From Nonomuraea thailandensis (lineage in GTDB: Bacteria > Actinomycetota > Actinomycetes > Streptosporangiales > Streptosporangiaceae), in NCBI RefSeq assembly GCF_024172165.1, contig NZ_JAMZEB010000002.1:7895501-7959500 (forward strand): a stretch of 64,000 nt of DNA. The letters run 5' to 3'. The notes beneath the pieces are model-generated. The model did not search any database, was not told where the DNA came from, and worked only from the letters and a program-made list of their open reading frames with translations. Below, in pieces: positions 1 through 8,792 of this stretch. Both the position numbers and the translations under genes were made by a program. Every line of letters begins with the position of its first letter. Position 1 is the stretch's first letter.

Positions 1-1312
1 GCACCTGATCGGCCAGCAGCGCCAGGGCCAGCGTGGCCAGCGTCAGCACCCGCCCGCCCAGGCGCAGCGCGGGCAGCGCCACCAGCATCCCCACGGCCGC
101 GGCGGCCAGCACGCCCAGCAGGATCGCCACGACGAACGGCAGCCCGGACGCGAACGCCCACCCGCAGGTCAGCGCCGCCATGGCGGCGAAGGCGGCCTGG
201 GCCAGGTTCACCATGCCGCCGATCCCGGTCACCACCACGAACGAGCAGAAGATCAGCGCCAGCACCAGCCCGTGGGCCACGACGCCGACGTAGTACTCCG
301 ACCCGGCGAACGCGAACACCACCAGCGCCGCCACCCCGGCGGCCCACGGCAGCCTGCGCCGCCACGGCGGCAGCCCGGCCAGGTGATCGGGCGGCGGCAC
401 GTCCTCGGCCGCGCTGCCCGCCACCCGCTCGCGCGACCTGTTCAGCAGCACCAGCCCCGCGAACAGCAGGATCACCGGCACCGCCGTGCGCAGCCCCGTC
501 ACCTCTTCGAGGAAGTCGGTGTAGCCGGCGACCAGGTTCTGCACGACGCCGAGCGCCAGGCCCGCCGCGAACGTCCAGGGGATCGAGCGCAGCCGCCCGA
601 ACACCGCCGCCGTCGCCGAGGCGAACAGCAGCACCGTGTACGCGGTCGCGTCCAGCCCCAGCACCGACACCGCCAGCACCCCGGCCAGGCCGGCCAGCCC
701 CGAGCCGAGCATCCAGGCCAGCGCCGAGGTGGCGTCCACGTCGATGCCGCGCAACGTGGCCAGGCGCCGCCGGTCCACGGAGGCCCGCATGCGCAGGCCG
801 TACGGGGTGTGCCGGATGAACGCCCACAGCCCGGCCGCCGCCACGGCCGAGAAGCAGAACGTGATGAGCTGGTCGCTGTCCAGCCGCACGCCGAGCACGT
901 CGAACGCCTGGGCCGGATGCGGCCCGACGCCGCGCGGCAACGCGGTCGCGTCCGCCGGGGGCAGCCCCGCCAGGTCCACCACCAGCAGGCCGAGGGCGGG
1001 CAGCGCGATCGTGAGCCCGATGGTGGCCACGATCTGCGCGGTCTCCCCGGCCTGGGCCAGGCCCCGGAACATGGCCTTGTGCAGGGCGTAGCCGAGCGCC
1101 GGGGCGAAGATCGCCACCGCCAGCAGCGCCGACGGCCACGCGGGCATTCCGGCCTGGGTGAGCTGGTAGAACAGCAGGGCGGTGAGGAACCCGATGGCGC
1201 CGTGGGCGAAGTTGAACACGCCCGTGGCCGCGTACGAGAGCGTGAGGCCCGAGCCCATGATCGCGAAGACGGCCCCGGTGACCAGGCCGCTGAGCACGTA
1301 GTCCAGGATCAT
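1..1312 (-). CDS. Fused LivH-LivM branched-chain amino acid-type ABC permease (partial)
   Basis: Membrane component of a HAAT-family ABC importer. The ATG at 1312 overlaps the stop of the binding-protein gene by 4 nt (ATGA). 437 codons are readable and the frame is still open at the left edge. Residues 1-295 are LivH-like with a TGVFNFAHGAIG motif at 30-41. After a hydrophilic, proline-rich linker (300-320) a second permease begins, with the LivM-type motif TGIGGMVNLAQAAF at 362-375. LivH and LivM are usually separate chains, so this is a fusion. The ATPases LivG and LivF would lie to the left, outside the window. The substrate cannot be told from sequence. Confidence 0.88.
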   Translation of the reverse strand, partial: MILDYVLSGLVTGAVFAIMGSGLTLSYAATGVFNFAHGAIGFLTALLFYQLTQAGMPAWPSALLAVAIFAPALGYALHKAMFRGLAQAGETAQIVATIGLTIALPALGLLVVDLAGLPPADATALPRGVGPHPAQAFDVLGVRLDSDQLITFCFSAVAAAGLWAFIRHTPYGLRMRASVDRRRLATLRGIDVDATSALAWMLGSGLAGLAGVLAVSVLGLDATAYTVLLFASATAAVFGRLRSIPWTFAAGLALGVVQNLVAGYTDFLEEVTGLRTAVPVILLFAGLVLLNRSRERVAGSAAEDVPPPDHLAGLPPWRRRLPWAAGVAALVVFAFAGSEYYVGVVAHGLVLALIFCSFVVVTGIGGMVNLAQAAFAAMAALTCGWAFASGLPFVVAILLGVLAAAAVGMLVALPALRLGGRVLTLATLALALLADQV

Positions 1313-2559
1313 TTGAGCGGCACGTTGTCGAAGCACTTCATGCTCTTGGCCACCTGGAAGGCGCCGCCCTCCAGCTTGACCAGGGCGCCGCAGCCGTTGG
1401 GCTCGCTGTGGTCCTTCGGGTACTCGATCCGGCCGAAGCCCGGGTTCTCGTACAGGTACGAGCCGTTGCCCGTGGCCAGGAACTTCTCCCTGGTCAGGTC
1501 CTTGCCGGTCTTGTTCAGCATGTCGAGGAAGATGTCGGCGGCCCAGTAGCCGATGGCCAGGTGCTGGGTGAGCTGGGTGCCGGGGGCGACCTTCTCGACG
1601 TCCGCCTTCAGCTCGGCGATCTCGGGGGCGGTGGACTCGAACGGCTCGAACATGGGCGCCGCGATCACGCCCTCCAGGGCCTGGGCGCTGGCCGGGTCCT
1701 TGAGGATGGCGACGTCGTAGCTGGTGGCGTCGGTCAGCACGCCCTGGTAGCCGGCCCGCTTGAGCGCCGCGTACAGGCCGACGTTGAACTTCGTGCCGGC
1801 GATCACGGAGACGACCACGTCAGGGGGGCCGCCGTCGTCCGAGGTCATGATCTTGTTCACGTACGGCAGCCAGTCGGGCGGCGGGGCGGCGGCCGGCAGG
1901 CCGGAGTTCACGCCGGCCAGCTCGAACCCGGCGGCGGTGAACGACTGGGAGATGGTCGTGCCGCCGTACTTGCTGCCGCTGGAGTCGGAGGTCTGGACGT
2001 AGACGCTCTTGCCCGCGGAGCCGCCGAGCAGGTCGGCCATCTGCCTGCCCCACCACGTCTGCGATCCGGCTCCCTGCTTGGGCGCCAGGCAGCCGTTGTA
2101 GCCGAAGCCCGTCTTCGTGCCGCACCACTGCGGGCCGGTCGCCCAGCCGAACCACGGCACGCCCTGCTGCTCCAGGAACGTGGCGCCGCCGAAGTTGGGC
2201 GCGTGCACCGGCACGAGGGCGAACGCCTGGTCCTTCTGGACGAGCTTCTTGGCCGCCGCGTCGCCCTTGGCCGCGTCCTGCCCGTCGTCCTCGGCGCCGA
2301 GGAACTCGATCTTCCGGCCGTGCACGCCGCCCTCGGCGTTGGCCCGCTCGAATCTCGCCTTCGCGCCGATCTCGGCGTCCTTGGTGGAGTAGCCGCTGGC
2401 GCTGGTCTTGGTCAGCACGCCGCCGATGGTGATCGTGGTGTCGGTGACGCCGGGGGCGCCCTGTCCCGTACCGCTTCCCTGGCCGCCCTGCTGTTGTGCC
2501 GCGCATCCGGCGGCGGCCAGCATCGCGGCCACGAACGCCGCCGACTTTTTCCGCACCAT
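1309..2559 (-). CDS. ABC transporter substrate-binding lipoprotein (branched-chain amino acid family)
   Basis: Type I periplasmic-binding fold lipoprotein that delivers ligand to the LivHM permease encoded directly downstream. I chose ATG 2559 because GGGAGG lies 5 nt upstream and the protein then begins MVRKKSAAFVAAMLAAAGC, a lipoprotein signal with the lipidated Cys at 19. A Gln/Gly-rich tether follows, then TDTTITIGGVLTKTSA, typical of Peripla_BP_6 proteins. The length of about 416 aa is normal for the family. HAAT-family members also carry amides, urea or aromatic acids, so the amino acid assignment is only a family label. The upstream region carries palindromes shared with the monooxygenase cluster near 27.2 kb. 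Confidence 0.9.
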   Translation of the reverse strand: MVRKKSAAFVAAMLAAAGCAAQQQGGQGSGTGQGAPGVTDTTITIGGVLTKTSASGYSTKDAEIGAKARFERANAEGGVHGRKIEFLGAEDDGQDAAKGDAAAKKLVQKDQAFALVPVHAPNFGGATFLEQQGVPWFGWATGPQWCGTKTGFGYNGCLAPKQGAGSQTWWGRQMADLLGGSAGKSVYVQTSDSSGSKYGGTTISQSFTAAGFELAGVNSGLPAAAPPPDWLPYVNKIMTSDDGGPPDVVVSVIAGTKFNVGLYAALKRAGYQGVLTDATSYDVAILKDPASAQALEGVIAAPMFEPFESTAPEIAELKADVEKVAPGTQLTQHLAIGYWAADIFLDMLNKTGKDLTREKFLATGNGSYLYENPGFGRIEYPKDHSEPNGCGALVKLEGGAFQVAKSMKCFDNVPLK

Positions 2560-2581
2560 GACGGCCTCCCACTGCACTTGG

Positions 2582-2669
2582 CCTAGCGCTCGCTTGGTTC
2601 AGAAGCGTAAATTCGCCCGCCGGGGTCGTCAACGGGCGTGATCGGATTTACCTAGCAACCGCTTGTTTG
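2582..2669. promoter_or_regulatory. Divergent control region with two copies of an AAGCG/GCT palindrome
   Basis: Two related imperfect palindromes lie between the divergent importer and alcohol dehydrogenase genes: CCTAGCGCTCGCTTGGTTC at 2582-2600 and CCTAGCAACCGCTTGTTTG at 2651-2669, same orientation, 69 bp apart. Read on the other strand both fit AAGCG-N2-(T/C)GCT flanked by CC/GG. A third, more symmetrical copy sits at 27171-27190. The form suits a TetR-type dimer, but the regulator is not identified in the window. Confidence 0.55.
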
Positions 2670-2698
2670 TGAACAGTGCCGGGGCTAGCGTGAAACGC

Positions 2699-3787
2699 AT
2701 GCTGATGCGCGCCGCCGTGCTCACCGCGTTCCACTCGCCCATGGAGATCCGCGAGGTCGAGATCCAGGAGCCGGGCTCCGGCGAGGTCCGCGTACAGATC
2801 AAGGCGTCGGGCGTGTGCGGCTCCGACCTCAAGGCCATCGACGGCAAGAGCCCCGTGGTCAGCAAGCTCCCCTACATCCTGGGCCACGAGAGCGCCGGCG
2901 TGGTGGAGTCGGCGGGCCCGGGCGTCACGGCGGTCAAGCCCGGCGATCACGTCATCATCGCCATGAACGGCCCCTGCGGCCGCTGCCGGCCCTGCGGCTC
3001 GGGCCGCTTCCACCTGTGCTCCGGCCCCGCGCGCCTGCCCACCATCATGGGCGGCCTGCCCCGGATCACCCTGGGCGGCGAGGAGGTCCGCCGCTTCATC
3101 GGCATCGGCTCCTTCGCCGAGTACGCCGTGGTCCCCGAGCCCATGTGCGTGAAGATCCCGAAAGCCCTCCCCCTGGCCGCCATGTGCCTGCTGGCCTGCG
3201 GCGTCATCACCGGCGTGGGTGCCGTCCTCAACGTCGCCCAGGTCCCGCCGGGCGCGACGGTCCTCGTGGTGGGCTGCGGCGGGGTGGGCCTCAACGTCAT
3301 CCAGGGCGCCCTCCTCGCCGGCGCCACCACCATCATCGCCGCCGACGTGGCCGAGCAGAAACTCAAACAGGCCGAACGCCTCGGCGCCACCCACCTCCTC
3401 CTCGCCTCCGACCTCCCCCGCCAGGTCGGCGAGCTGGTCAGGGGCGGCGTCGACTACGCCTTCGACGCCACGGGCGCCCCCGGCGTCCTCGCCCAGGCCT
3501 TCGCCTCCACCCAGCCCGGCGGCACCACGGTCATGGTCGGCAGCCCACCGGCGGGCCACCCCATGGAGCTGGACACGGGCCTGCTGTTCGCCTCCCGCCG
3601 CCTGATGGGCACCCAGGGCGGCGACGCCTCTCCCGGCCGCGACCTCCCCATGCTGGCCGCCCAGTACGTCCGCGGCCGCCTCGACCTCGACGCCCTCATC
3701 TCCGAACGCCTTCCCCTCGACCACCTCGACGAGGCCGTGGACCACGTCCGCCAGGGCACGGTGGCCCGCACCGTCATCACCTTCTGA
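2699..3787 (+). CDS. Zinc-dependent alcohol dehydrogenase (MDR superfamily)
   Basis: NAD(P)-dependent alcohol/aldehyde oxidoreductase. Catalytic-zinc ligands are visible at Cys40 (VCGSD), the GHE motif at 62-64 and Cys167. The structural-zinc cluster is Cys93/96/99/107 (CGRCRPC...C). The Rossmann motif GCGGVG is at 192-197. ATG 2699 gives 362 aa; ATG 2705 is an equally good start, while an upstream TTG at 2663 in the same frame falls inside the palindrome region and is rejected. The gene diverges from the ABC importer and shares its control region, so it may oxidise a product of the imported compound. Substrate unknown. Confidence 0.85.
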   Translation: MLMRAAVLTAFHSPMEIREVEIQEPGSGEVRVQIKASGVCGSDLKAIDGKSPVVSKLPYILGHESAGVVESAGPGVTAVKPGDHVIIAMNGPCGRCRPCGSGRFHLCSGPARLPTIMGGLPRITLGGEEVRRFIGIGSFAEYAVVPEPMCVKIPKALPLAAMCLLACGVITGVGAVLNVAQVPPGATVLVVGCGGVGLNVIQGALLAGATTIIAADVAEQKLKQAERLGATHLLLASDLPRQVGELVRGGVDYAFDATGAPGVLAQAFASTQPGGTTVMVGSPPAGHPMELDTGLLFASRRLMGTQGGDASPGRDLPMLAAQYVRGRLDLDALISERLPLDHLDEAVDHVRQGTVARTVITF

Positions 3788-3812
3788 AGGCCCTGGCTCC
3801 CCGCCGGCCCCC

Positions 3813-6632
3813 TCACAAGGAGTTCGTGATCGGCGCAGGGGTCTCCGGCACGTCCTGTGACAGGAGCCGTTCGACCTCTTCCTGGGTCAGCAGCTCGATG
3901 TCCCGGAGGATGCCGAGCGCTCGCCGCCAGCATGCCCACGCCTCCGCCCGGCGCCCCTGATCGTGGTACGTCTGCCCGAGACCCCATTCGGAGGCGGCCA
4001 CACCGAAGGGGTAGCGGCCCTGGCGCTGGAGCTCGATGGCCGTACGGTACGCGGACTCGGCGTCGTCGATCCGGTCCGCCCGCCGATAGGCGTTCCCCAG
4101 CGTGTCGTAGGCGGCCCCCTCGCGATACGCGTGCCCGAGCCCGGCCCACAGGGCCACGCCCGCCTGCCCCGTCGAGATGGCCTCGGTGAGCCGGCCCAGC
4201 TTCACGTAGATCATGGCCGTGTTGCCCAGGAAGGCGGCCTGGAACTCCCGTCTCCCGCTGGCCACGGCCAGGGTGCGGCCCTTCTCCATGGCGTCGAGCG
4301 CGTCGTCGAAGCGCCCCATCTGGGCGTAGGCGATGCCGAGGCCGTTGTAGGTGGACATCATCCGTTCCGGCCGGTTCGCGCGTTCCCAGCAGACGAGCGC
4401 CCGCTCCAGGTGCCGCGTCGCGTCCGGCAACCGTCCCAGCGCCTGGTGCCTCCACCCGAGGAGGTGGTTGCCCATCGCCTCGGCGGCGTGGTCGCCGCAC
4501 GCGACGGCGATCCCGATGGCGCGCGTCTGGAGCTCGATCACCTCGTGGTTGAGGCCCTTGCTGACCAAGGGCCAGTAGACGGTGGCGACCAGGCCGAACG
4601 CGGTCTGCGGGTCGTCCTGGACGGCCATGGCCTGCTGGCAGGCGGCCACGAGGTTGTCGCGTTCCTGTTCGGTCCAGTCGCTGGCGTCGTCGGCGGTGCC
4701 GAGCGCGATCCCGGGGCGGTCGGCCTCGTAGCCGGACAGGGCCAGGGCGGCCGCGGGGTCGAGCAGCAGGCTGGCGGTCTTGGCGGTGGCCAGGTAGTGG
4801 TGCAGCACGCCGCGTACGGCGGCGGCGTGGCGTCCGGGCTCGGAGAGGTCTCCGGCCTGCTCGCGGGCGTGGATGCGGACCAGGTCGTGCATCCGGTAAC
4901 GGGCCGGCCCCGCCGGTTCGAGCAGGCGGACGTTCTGGAGGCTGTCGAGCGCCTCCTCCACACGATGCTCGTGCCAGTCGGTCAGCGCGGCGGTGGCGGC
5001 CACGGAGTGGGTGGGCAGGTCGAGGAGGCCGAGCAGGGCGAACAGGTGGGCGGCGTCCTGTCCGCTGGGCTCCTCCCGCAGGTGGCGCAGGCTCACGGAG
5101 AGGCTGGCCCGTACCGCCAGATCCGCGTGCTGCAGCAGGTCCAGCCGGCGGGTGGCGTCGCCGAGCCGCTCGGCGAGATGGGACAGCCTCCAGTCGGGAC
5201 GCGCCACCAGGCGGGCCGCCGCGACGCGCAGGGCCAGGGGCAGGCCCCCGCAGAGCGCCACGATCCGCTCCGCCGCCTCGGGTTCGCCGTGAACCCGTTC
5301 CGGGCCCACGATCCGGGCCAGGAGCGAGGTGGACTCGGCCGCGTCGAGCCCGGTCAGGCTCAGATGGTGGACGCCGTCGAGCGGGGTGAGGGCCTGCCTG
5401 CTGGTGACCACGACCGCGCACCCCGGCCCGGCCGGGAGGAGCGGGCGCACCTGGCGGGCATCCAGCGCGTTGTCCAGGATGAGCAGCAGCTCCCGCGTCG
5501 CGGTGAGGGAGCGGAAGCGGGCCGCGGCCTCGTCCACGTCACTCGGCACGGCCGAGCCGCCCACACCGAGCGATCGCAGCAGCCTCCCGAGGCAGTCGAG
5601 CGCCGACAGCGGCTGCAGGCCGGGAGTCGAACCGCGCAGATCCAGGTAGATCGTGCCGTCGGGGAAGCGGTCGGCCACGGTGTGCGCCAGGTGCACGGCC
5701 AGCGCCGACTTCCCGATCCCGCCAGGACCGTCGACGGCCACGATCGCCGGGACGCTGGACAGCGCCTTCGCGAGCTGCTCCACCTCCAGGTCGCGCGCGG
5801 TGAAGGCGGGGGTGCCGGCGGGCAGCTCGGCGGGCGTGGCGGGCCTGCCGAGCGTGACCCGCTGGACGGGCGTGGTCAGGTCGAGGGCGGGATCGCGGCG
5901 GAGCACCGCCTGCTGGAGGCGCCGTAGCGCCACCCCCGGCTCCAGGCCGAGCTCGGCGAGCATGACGCGCCGGGTCTCCTGATAGGCCTCCAGCGCCTCC
6001 GACGCGCGTCCGGCCCGGTACAACGCCAGCATCAGCTGGCCGGACGGACGCTCCCGCAGCCGGTGTTCCGTGAGATGGGCGATCAGTTCCGGCACCACAG
6101 CGTTGTGGTCACCCCGCGCCAGCCGCACGTCGACGTGATCCTCCATCGCGGTGAGGCGCTCCTCGGTGAGGCGGGCGGCCTCGATCTGCACCCATCCACC
6201 CGTCACGTCGGTCAGCGCCTCCCCGCGCCACAGGGCCAGCGCCTGCCGGAACGTCCGGTCGGCGGCGGCGAGCTCGCCCTGCCGCCGGGCGGCGCGCGCG
6301 GCGCGGACCAGGCGCGGGAACTCGATCGCGTCGACGTGATCGCGTGGCAGGTCCAGGCGGTAGCCGCCGGCCGTGGTCACCAGGACGTCGTCGCCGACGT
6401 ACGGCGAGAGATGTTCGCGGATCTTGGACACCACGATGTGCAGTTGCTTGGGCGCCGTCGCCGCCGGACCGTCACCCCAGACGTCCGCCAGCAGCTGCCT
6501 GGCGGTGACCACCTGCCCCGCGCTCAGCGCCAGCCTGGCCAGGAGGCTCACGCGCCGGCTGCCGTGCAGCGGCAGAGCCTCGCCTCCCGCGGTCAGCTCC
6601 CACGGCCCCAGCACCTTGGCCCGCATGTGCAT
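3813..6632 (-). CDS. AfsR/SARP-family regulator: DNA-binding BTAD, NB-ARC ATPase and TPR domains
   Basis: Large STAND-type transcription factor of 939 aa. An OmpR-like DNA-binding domain covers about 1-95 and a bacterial transcriptional activation domain about 100-250. The NB-ARC P-loop GPGGIGKS is at 302-309 with a Walker B LLLILDN further on. TPR-type helices fill roughly 680-930. ATG 6632 is chosen because GAGGA lies just upstream; a longer upstream reading frame has no ribosome site. SARPs usually activate secondary-metabolite or developmental genes, but no biosynthetic cluster adjoins this one, so its target is unknown. It is divergent from the cupin/ArsR operon across 326 bp. Confidence 0.92.
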   Translation of the reverse strand: MHMRAKVLGPWELTAGGEALPLHGSRRVSLLARLALSAGQVVTARQLLADVWGDGPAATAPKQLHIVVSKIREHLSPYVGDDVLVTTAGGYRLDLPRDHVDAIEFPRLVRAARAARRQGELAAADRTFRQALALWRGEALTDVTGGWVQIEAARLTEERLTAMEDHVDVRLARGDHNAVVPELIAHLTEHRLRERPSGQLMLALYRAGRASEALEAYQETRRVMLAELGLEPGVALRRLQQAVLRRDPALDLTTPVQRVTLGRPATPAELPAGTPAFTARDLEVEQLAKALSSVPAIVAVDGPGGIGKSALAVHLAHTVADRFPDGTIYLDLRGSTPGLQPLSALDCLGRLLRSLGVGGSAVPSDVDEAAARFRSLTATRELLLILDNALDARQVRPLLPAGPGCAVVVTSRQALTPLDGVHHLSLTGLDAAESTSLLARIVGPERVHGEPEAAERIVALCGGLPLALRVAAARLVARPDWRLSHLAERLGDATRRLDLLQHADLAVRASLSVSLRHLREEPSGQDAAHLFALLGLLDLPTHSVAATAALTDWHEHRVEEALDSLQNVRLLEPAGPARYRMHDLVRIHAREQAGDLSEPGRHAAAVRGVLHHYLATAKTASLLLDPAAALALSGYEADRPGIALGTADDASDWTEQERDNLVAACQQAMAVQDDPQTAFGLVATVYWPLVSKGLNHEVIELQTRAIGIAVACGDHAAEAMGNHLLGWRHQALGRLPDATRHLERALVCWERANRPERMMSTYNGLGIAYAQMGRFDDALDAMEKGRTLAVASGRREFQAAFLGNTAMIYVKLGRLTEAISTGQAGVALWAGLGHAYREGAAYDTLGNAYRRADRIDDAESAYRTAIELQRQGRYPFGVAASEWGLGQTYHDQGRRAEAWACWRRALGILRDIELLTQEEVERLLSQDVPETPAPITNSL

Positions 6633-6693
6633 GGCGTAGTCCTCACTCGTCCCGGTCGCCCGCCATTCCGGACAGGACCGGAATCCTACGACC

Positions 6694-6739
6694 GTCGCGC
6701 GCCCGCTGTCCCGCGCTTCACCATCCGCGGGCGCGCGAC
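6694..6739. repeat. 13-bp perfect inverted repeat upstream of the SARP gene
   Basis: GTCGCGCGCCCGC at 6694-6706 is the exact reverse complement of 6727-6739, with a 20-nt loop. It lies 62 bp upstream of the SARP start inside the 326-bp region 6633-6958, which otherwise holds only the cupin promoter. It may be an operator for the SARP gene or an RNA hairpin in its leader. There is no U-tract. Confidence 0.5.
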
Positions 6740-6901
6740 GCTGACATGCCCGCCATGGGAAATGGTGAGAGCAGGCTCGGGATGCCGGCGTCGGGCTGAA
6801 GGTCGTCCCACTTGGCGGGCCTCGTGGTGAGGCGAGTCGCACCTGAACCGGTTTCCGTCCAGCCCCGCTCTTTCAGCGCGCATGGGGCGGCGACCGCTCG
6901 C

Positions 6902-6939
6902 TTCACATCCCGGCCCTTCTGTTCTAAGGTTCCTTAGGA
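6902..6939 (+). promoter_or_regulatory. Promoter with overlapping palindromic operator of the cupin/ArsR operon
   Basis: A sigma70-like promoter reads TTCACA (6902-6907), 17 nt, TAAGGT (6925-6930). The -10 lies inside the palindrome CTAAGGTTCCTTAG (6924-6937). A dimeric repressor bound there would block the polymerase. The second gene of the operon encodes an ArsR-type repressor, so autoregulation is the obvious reading (inference). A strong ribosome site, AGGAGG, follows before ATG 6959. Confidence 0.6.
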
Positions 6940-6958
6940 TATTAGATCAGGAGGAATC

Positions 6959-7450
6959 ATGTCCTACCCCGAGCCCCGCTACTTCGCCGAGCACGGCGAG
7001 CACAGCGGCACCTTCGCCCTGGCGGACCGCGCCCCCGACCTCACGATCGGCACCAACACGCAGGTCCACTACCTGGCCACCGGCGGCTCCACCAACGGCG
7101 CCTACGGCCTGTACCGCTGGGAGATGGGCCCGAAGCCGGGCGGGCCCGGCGCGCACTTCCACCGCACCATGACCGAGTCGTTCTACGTCCTGTCCGGCAC
7201 CATCAGGCTCTTCAACGGCGACAGGTGGGCCGAGGGCAAGCCGGGCGACTTCCTGTTCGTGCCGGAGGGCGGCGTGCACGCCTTCCGCAACGAGTCGGGC
7301 GAGCCGGCCACGATGCTCATCCTGTTCACCCCGGGCGCCCCGCGCGAGTCGTACTTCGAGGAGCTGGCGGCGATCGCCGAGAGCGGCAGGCAGCTCAGCC
7401 CGGAGGAGTGGACGGACGTGTACCTGCGGCACGACCAGTACATGGTCTGA
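6959..7450 (+). CDS. Cupin-domain protein
   Basis: Single-domain cupin of 163 aa. A first cupin motif is seen around 58-82 (PGGPGAHFHRTMTESFYVLSG) with metal-binding His and Glu positions, and a second around 96-118 (PGDFLFVPEGGVHAFRN). AGGAGG precedes the ATG by 6 nt. The stop overlaps the next start (TGATG), so it is translationally coupled to the ArsR-rhodanese gene. Such cupins may be dioxygenases or small-molecule binding proteins; nothing here fixes the substrate. Pairing with an ArsR repressor suggests an inducible detoxification or quinone/flavonoid-type function, as inference only. Confidence 0.85.
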   Translation: MSYPEPRYFAEHGEHSGTFALADRAPDLTIGTNTQVHYLATGGSTNGAYGLYRWEMGPKPGGPGAHFHRTMTESFYVLSGTIRLFNGDRWAEGKPGDFLFVPEGGVHAFRNESGEPATMLILFTPGAPRESYFEELAAIAESGRQLSPEEWTDVYLRHDQYMV

Positions 7451-8091
7451 TGTTCCCGGAGGAGCCGATCTACGCGCAGCTCGCCCGCGTCGGCAAGGCG
7501 CTGGCCAGCCCGGTGCGGCTGCGCCTGCTGGACGTGCTCGACCAGCGGGAGCGCACGGTGGAGGAGCTGGCACAGGCGGCCGGGATCCCGCTCAAGAACA
7601 CCTCGGCCCAGCTCCAGCAGCTTCGCGCCGCGCGGCTGGTGAGCGGCAGGCGGGAGGGCACGCGGATCTACTACCGGCTGGCCGACGAGGGGGTGTCGCG
7701 CTTTCTCGGGGAGCTCCAGGCGTTCGCGGGCGGGCGGCTGGCCGAGCTCCGCGACGCCGTGCGCGACCGGCTGGGGAGCCTCGAAGGGGTGGGCGTCGAG
7801 GAGCTGGCCGCCCGGCTGGAGGACCCCGGCACGATCGTCGTGGACGTGCGCCCGGCGGCCGACCACGCCGCCGGGCACGTGCCGGGGGCGATCTCGGTGC
7901 CCATGGAGGAGCTGCGCGACCGGCTGGACGAGCTGCCAGCCGGCGCGCGGATCGTGGCGTACTGCGGCGGGCCCTACTGCGTGGTCTCTCCCGAGGCGGT
8001 ACGGCTGCTGCGCGAGCACGGCTTCGACGCGCGCCCGCTGGACGGCGGTTACCTCGGCTGGCGACGCGGCGGAAAATCGCTGGCACGTTGA
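7450..8091 (+). CDS. ArsR-family repressor fused to a rhodanese domain
   Basis: 213-aa two-domain protein. Residues 1-90 form an ArsR winged helix (ASPVRLRLLDVLDQRERTVE... LVSGRREGTRIYYRL). Residues about 110-205 form a rhodanese domain, with substrate loop YCGGPYC around 178-184 holding the predicted persulfide-forming Cys. ArsR-rhodanese fusions are known and are thought to sense sulfane sulfur or thiol-reactive compounds. The ATG at 7450 overlaps the cupin stop. It probably binds the palindrome at 6924-6937 and represses its own operon (inference). Confidence 0.88.
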   Translation: MFPEEPIYAQLARVGKALASPVRLRLLDVLDQRERTVEELAQAAGIPLKNTSAQLQQLRAARLVSGRREGTRIYYRLADEGVSRFLGELQAFAGGRLAELRDAVRDRLGSLEGVGVEELAARLEDPGTIVVDVRPAADHAAGHVPGAISVPMEELRDRLDELPAGARIVAYCGGPYCVVSPEAVRLLREHGFDARPLDGGYLGWRRGGKSLAR

Positions 8092-8139
8092 GTGATCGGA
8101 CCCTTACCGTGAGCAAGGCAACTCATGGAAGGAGGCACG

Positions 8140-8463
8140 GTGCGCATCACACGAGCCACCACGGCCGGCCTGCTCACGCTCGTCGCGCTGAGCGGCCTGG
8201 TCGCCGCCGGGGCCACGCAGGCGCAGGCCAGGCGCCCGTACGACTTCGGCGCGCAAGGCGTGATCATCTGGAGCGAGCCGCGGGCCGGTTCCGGCCGCAA
8301 CGGGCTCGGCTACGCGGGGCAGGGCTTCGAGTCCGACCGGTCGGAGGAGCACGGGCTCTACCGCTGCGGGCCCTTCGAGAGCACGCTGTGGCATCACGGC
8401 ACCAACGCGACCACCGGCATCGTCGGCTGGGTCCCCGCCTGCAACCTCACCGACTCCGACTGA
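8140..8463 (+). CDS. Small secreted protein, SH3-like
   Basis: 107-aa protein with an N-terminal signal peptide (RITRATTAGLLTLVALSGLVAAG, cleavage near AQA). The mature part of about 80 aa holds two Cys, in YRCGPFES and VPACNL, that could pair. GTG 8140 is preferred over ATG 8125 because the strong GGAAGGAGG at 8127-8135 lies between them. The fold resembles the short secreted SH3-like proteins common in actinomycetes, but no enzyme motif is present. Function unknown. A second small secreted protein follows after 14 bp. Confidence 0.7.
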   Translation: MRITRATTAGLLTLVALSGLVAAGATQAQARRPYDFGAQGVIIWSEPRAGSGRNGLGYAGQGFESDRSEEHGLYRCGPFESTLWHHGTNATTGIVGWVPACNLTDSD

Positions 8464-8477
8464 CGGAGGCACCGCCG

Positions 8478-8792
8478 TTGATCAGCCTCGGTTCCACCGC
8501 CGCCCTCGCCCTCACCCTGTACGCACCACTCCCCGCCCACGCGAGCGGCGCGGGCGTGCTGCCGCCGATCCTCCTTCCCACCTACACCTGCGACTCCGTC
8601 CGCGGCGACCCGGGCCGCACGGTGCTGTTCGGCGACTGCTCGGCCTCGCTGGGCGCCGTCACCAACGGCGGCTTCACCGGCGAGGCGGTCGGCGTCGCCC
8701 GCCGGGTCCCGCTCAGGATCAGGTGCACGGGCGGCGGGGCGGCCGACGTGCCCGGGGAGGTCACCCTCCAGGACTGCGTCCAGACCGGCTGA
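8478..8792 (+). CDS. Small secreted cysteine-containing protein
   Basis: 104 aa. I place the start at TTG 8478, preceded by GGAGG at 8464-8468 with 9-nt spacing. The chain opens with a signal peptide (ISLGSTAALALTLYAPLPAHA). The mature part has four Cys (TYTCDS, GDCSAS, IRCTGG, LQDCVQ), consistent with two disulfides. No known domain recognised. It is probably co-transcribed with the small secreted protein upstream. The TTG start keeps this call below certainty. Confidence 0.6.
   Translation: MISLGSTAALALTLYAPLPAHASGAGVLPPILLPTYTCDSVRGDPGRTVLFGDCSASLGAVTNGGFTGEAVGVARRVPLRIRCTGGGAADVPGEVTLQDCVQTG

Noticed and set aside
2663..2698. TTG start extending the alcohol dehydrogenase by 12 residues
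   Set aside because: The extension is coded by the palindromic control region and does not look like the family N-terminus.
3813..6632. SARP regulator as a sign of a secondary-metabolite cluster
   Set aside because: No PKS, NRPS, terpene or RiPP genes lie near it; the O-methyltransferase at 62.5 kb is far away and isolated.
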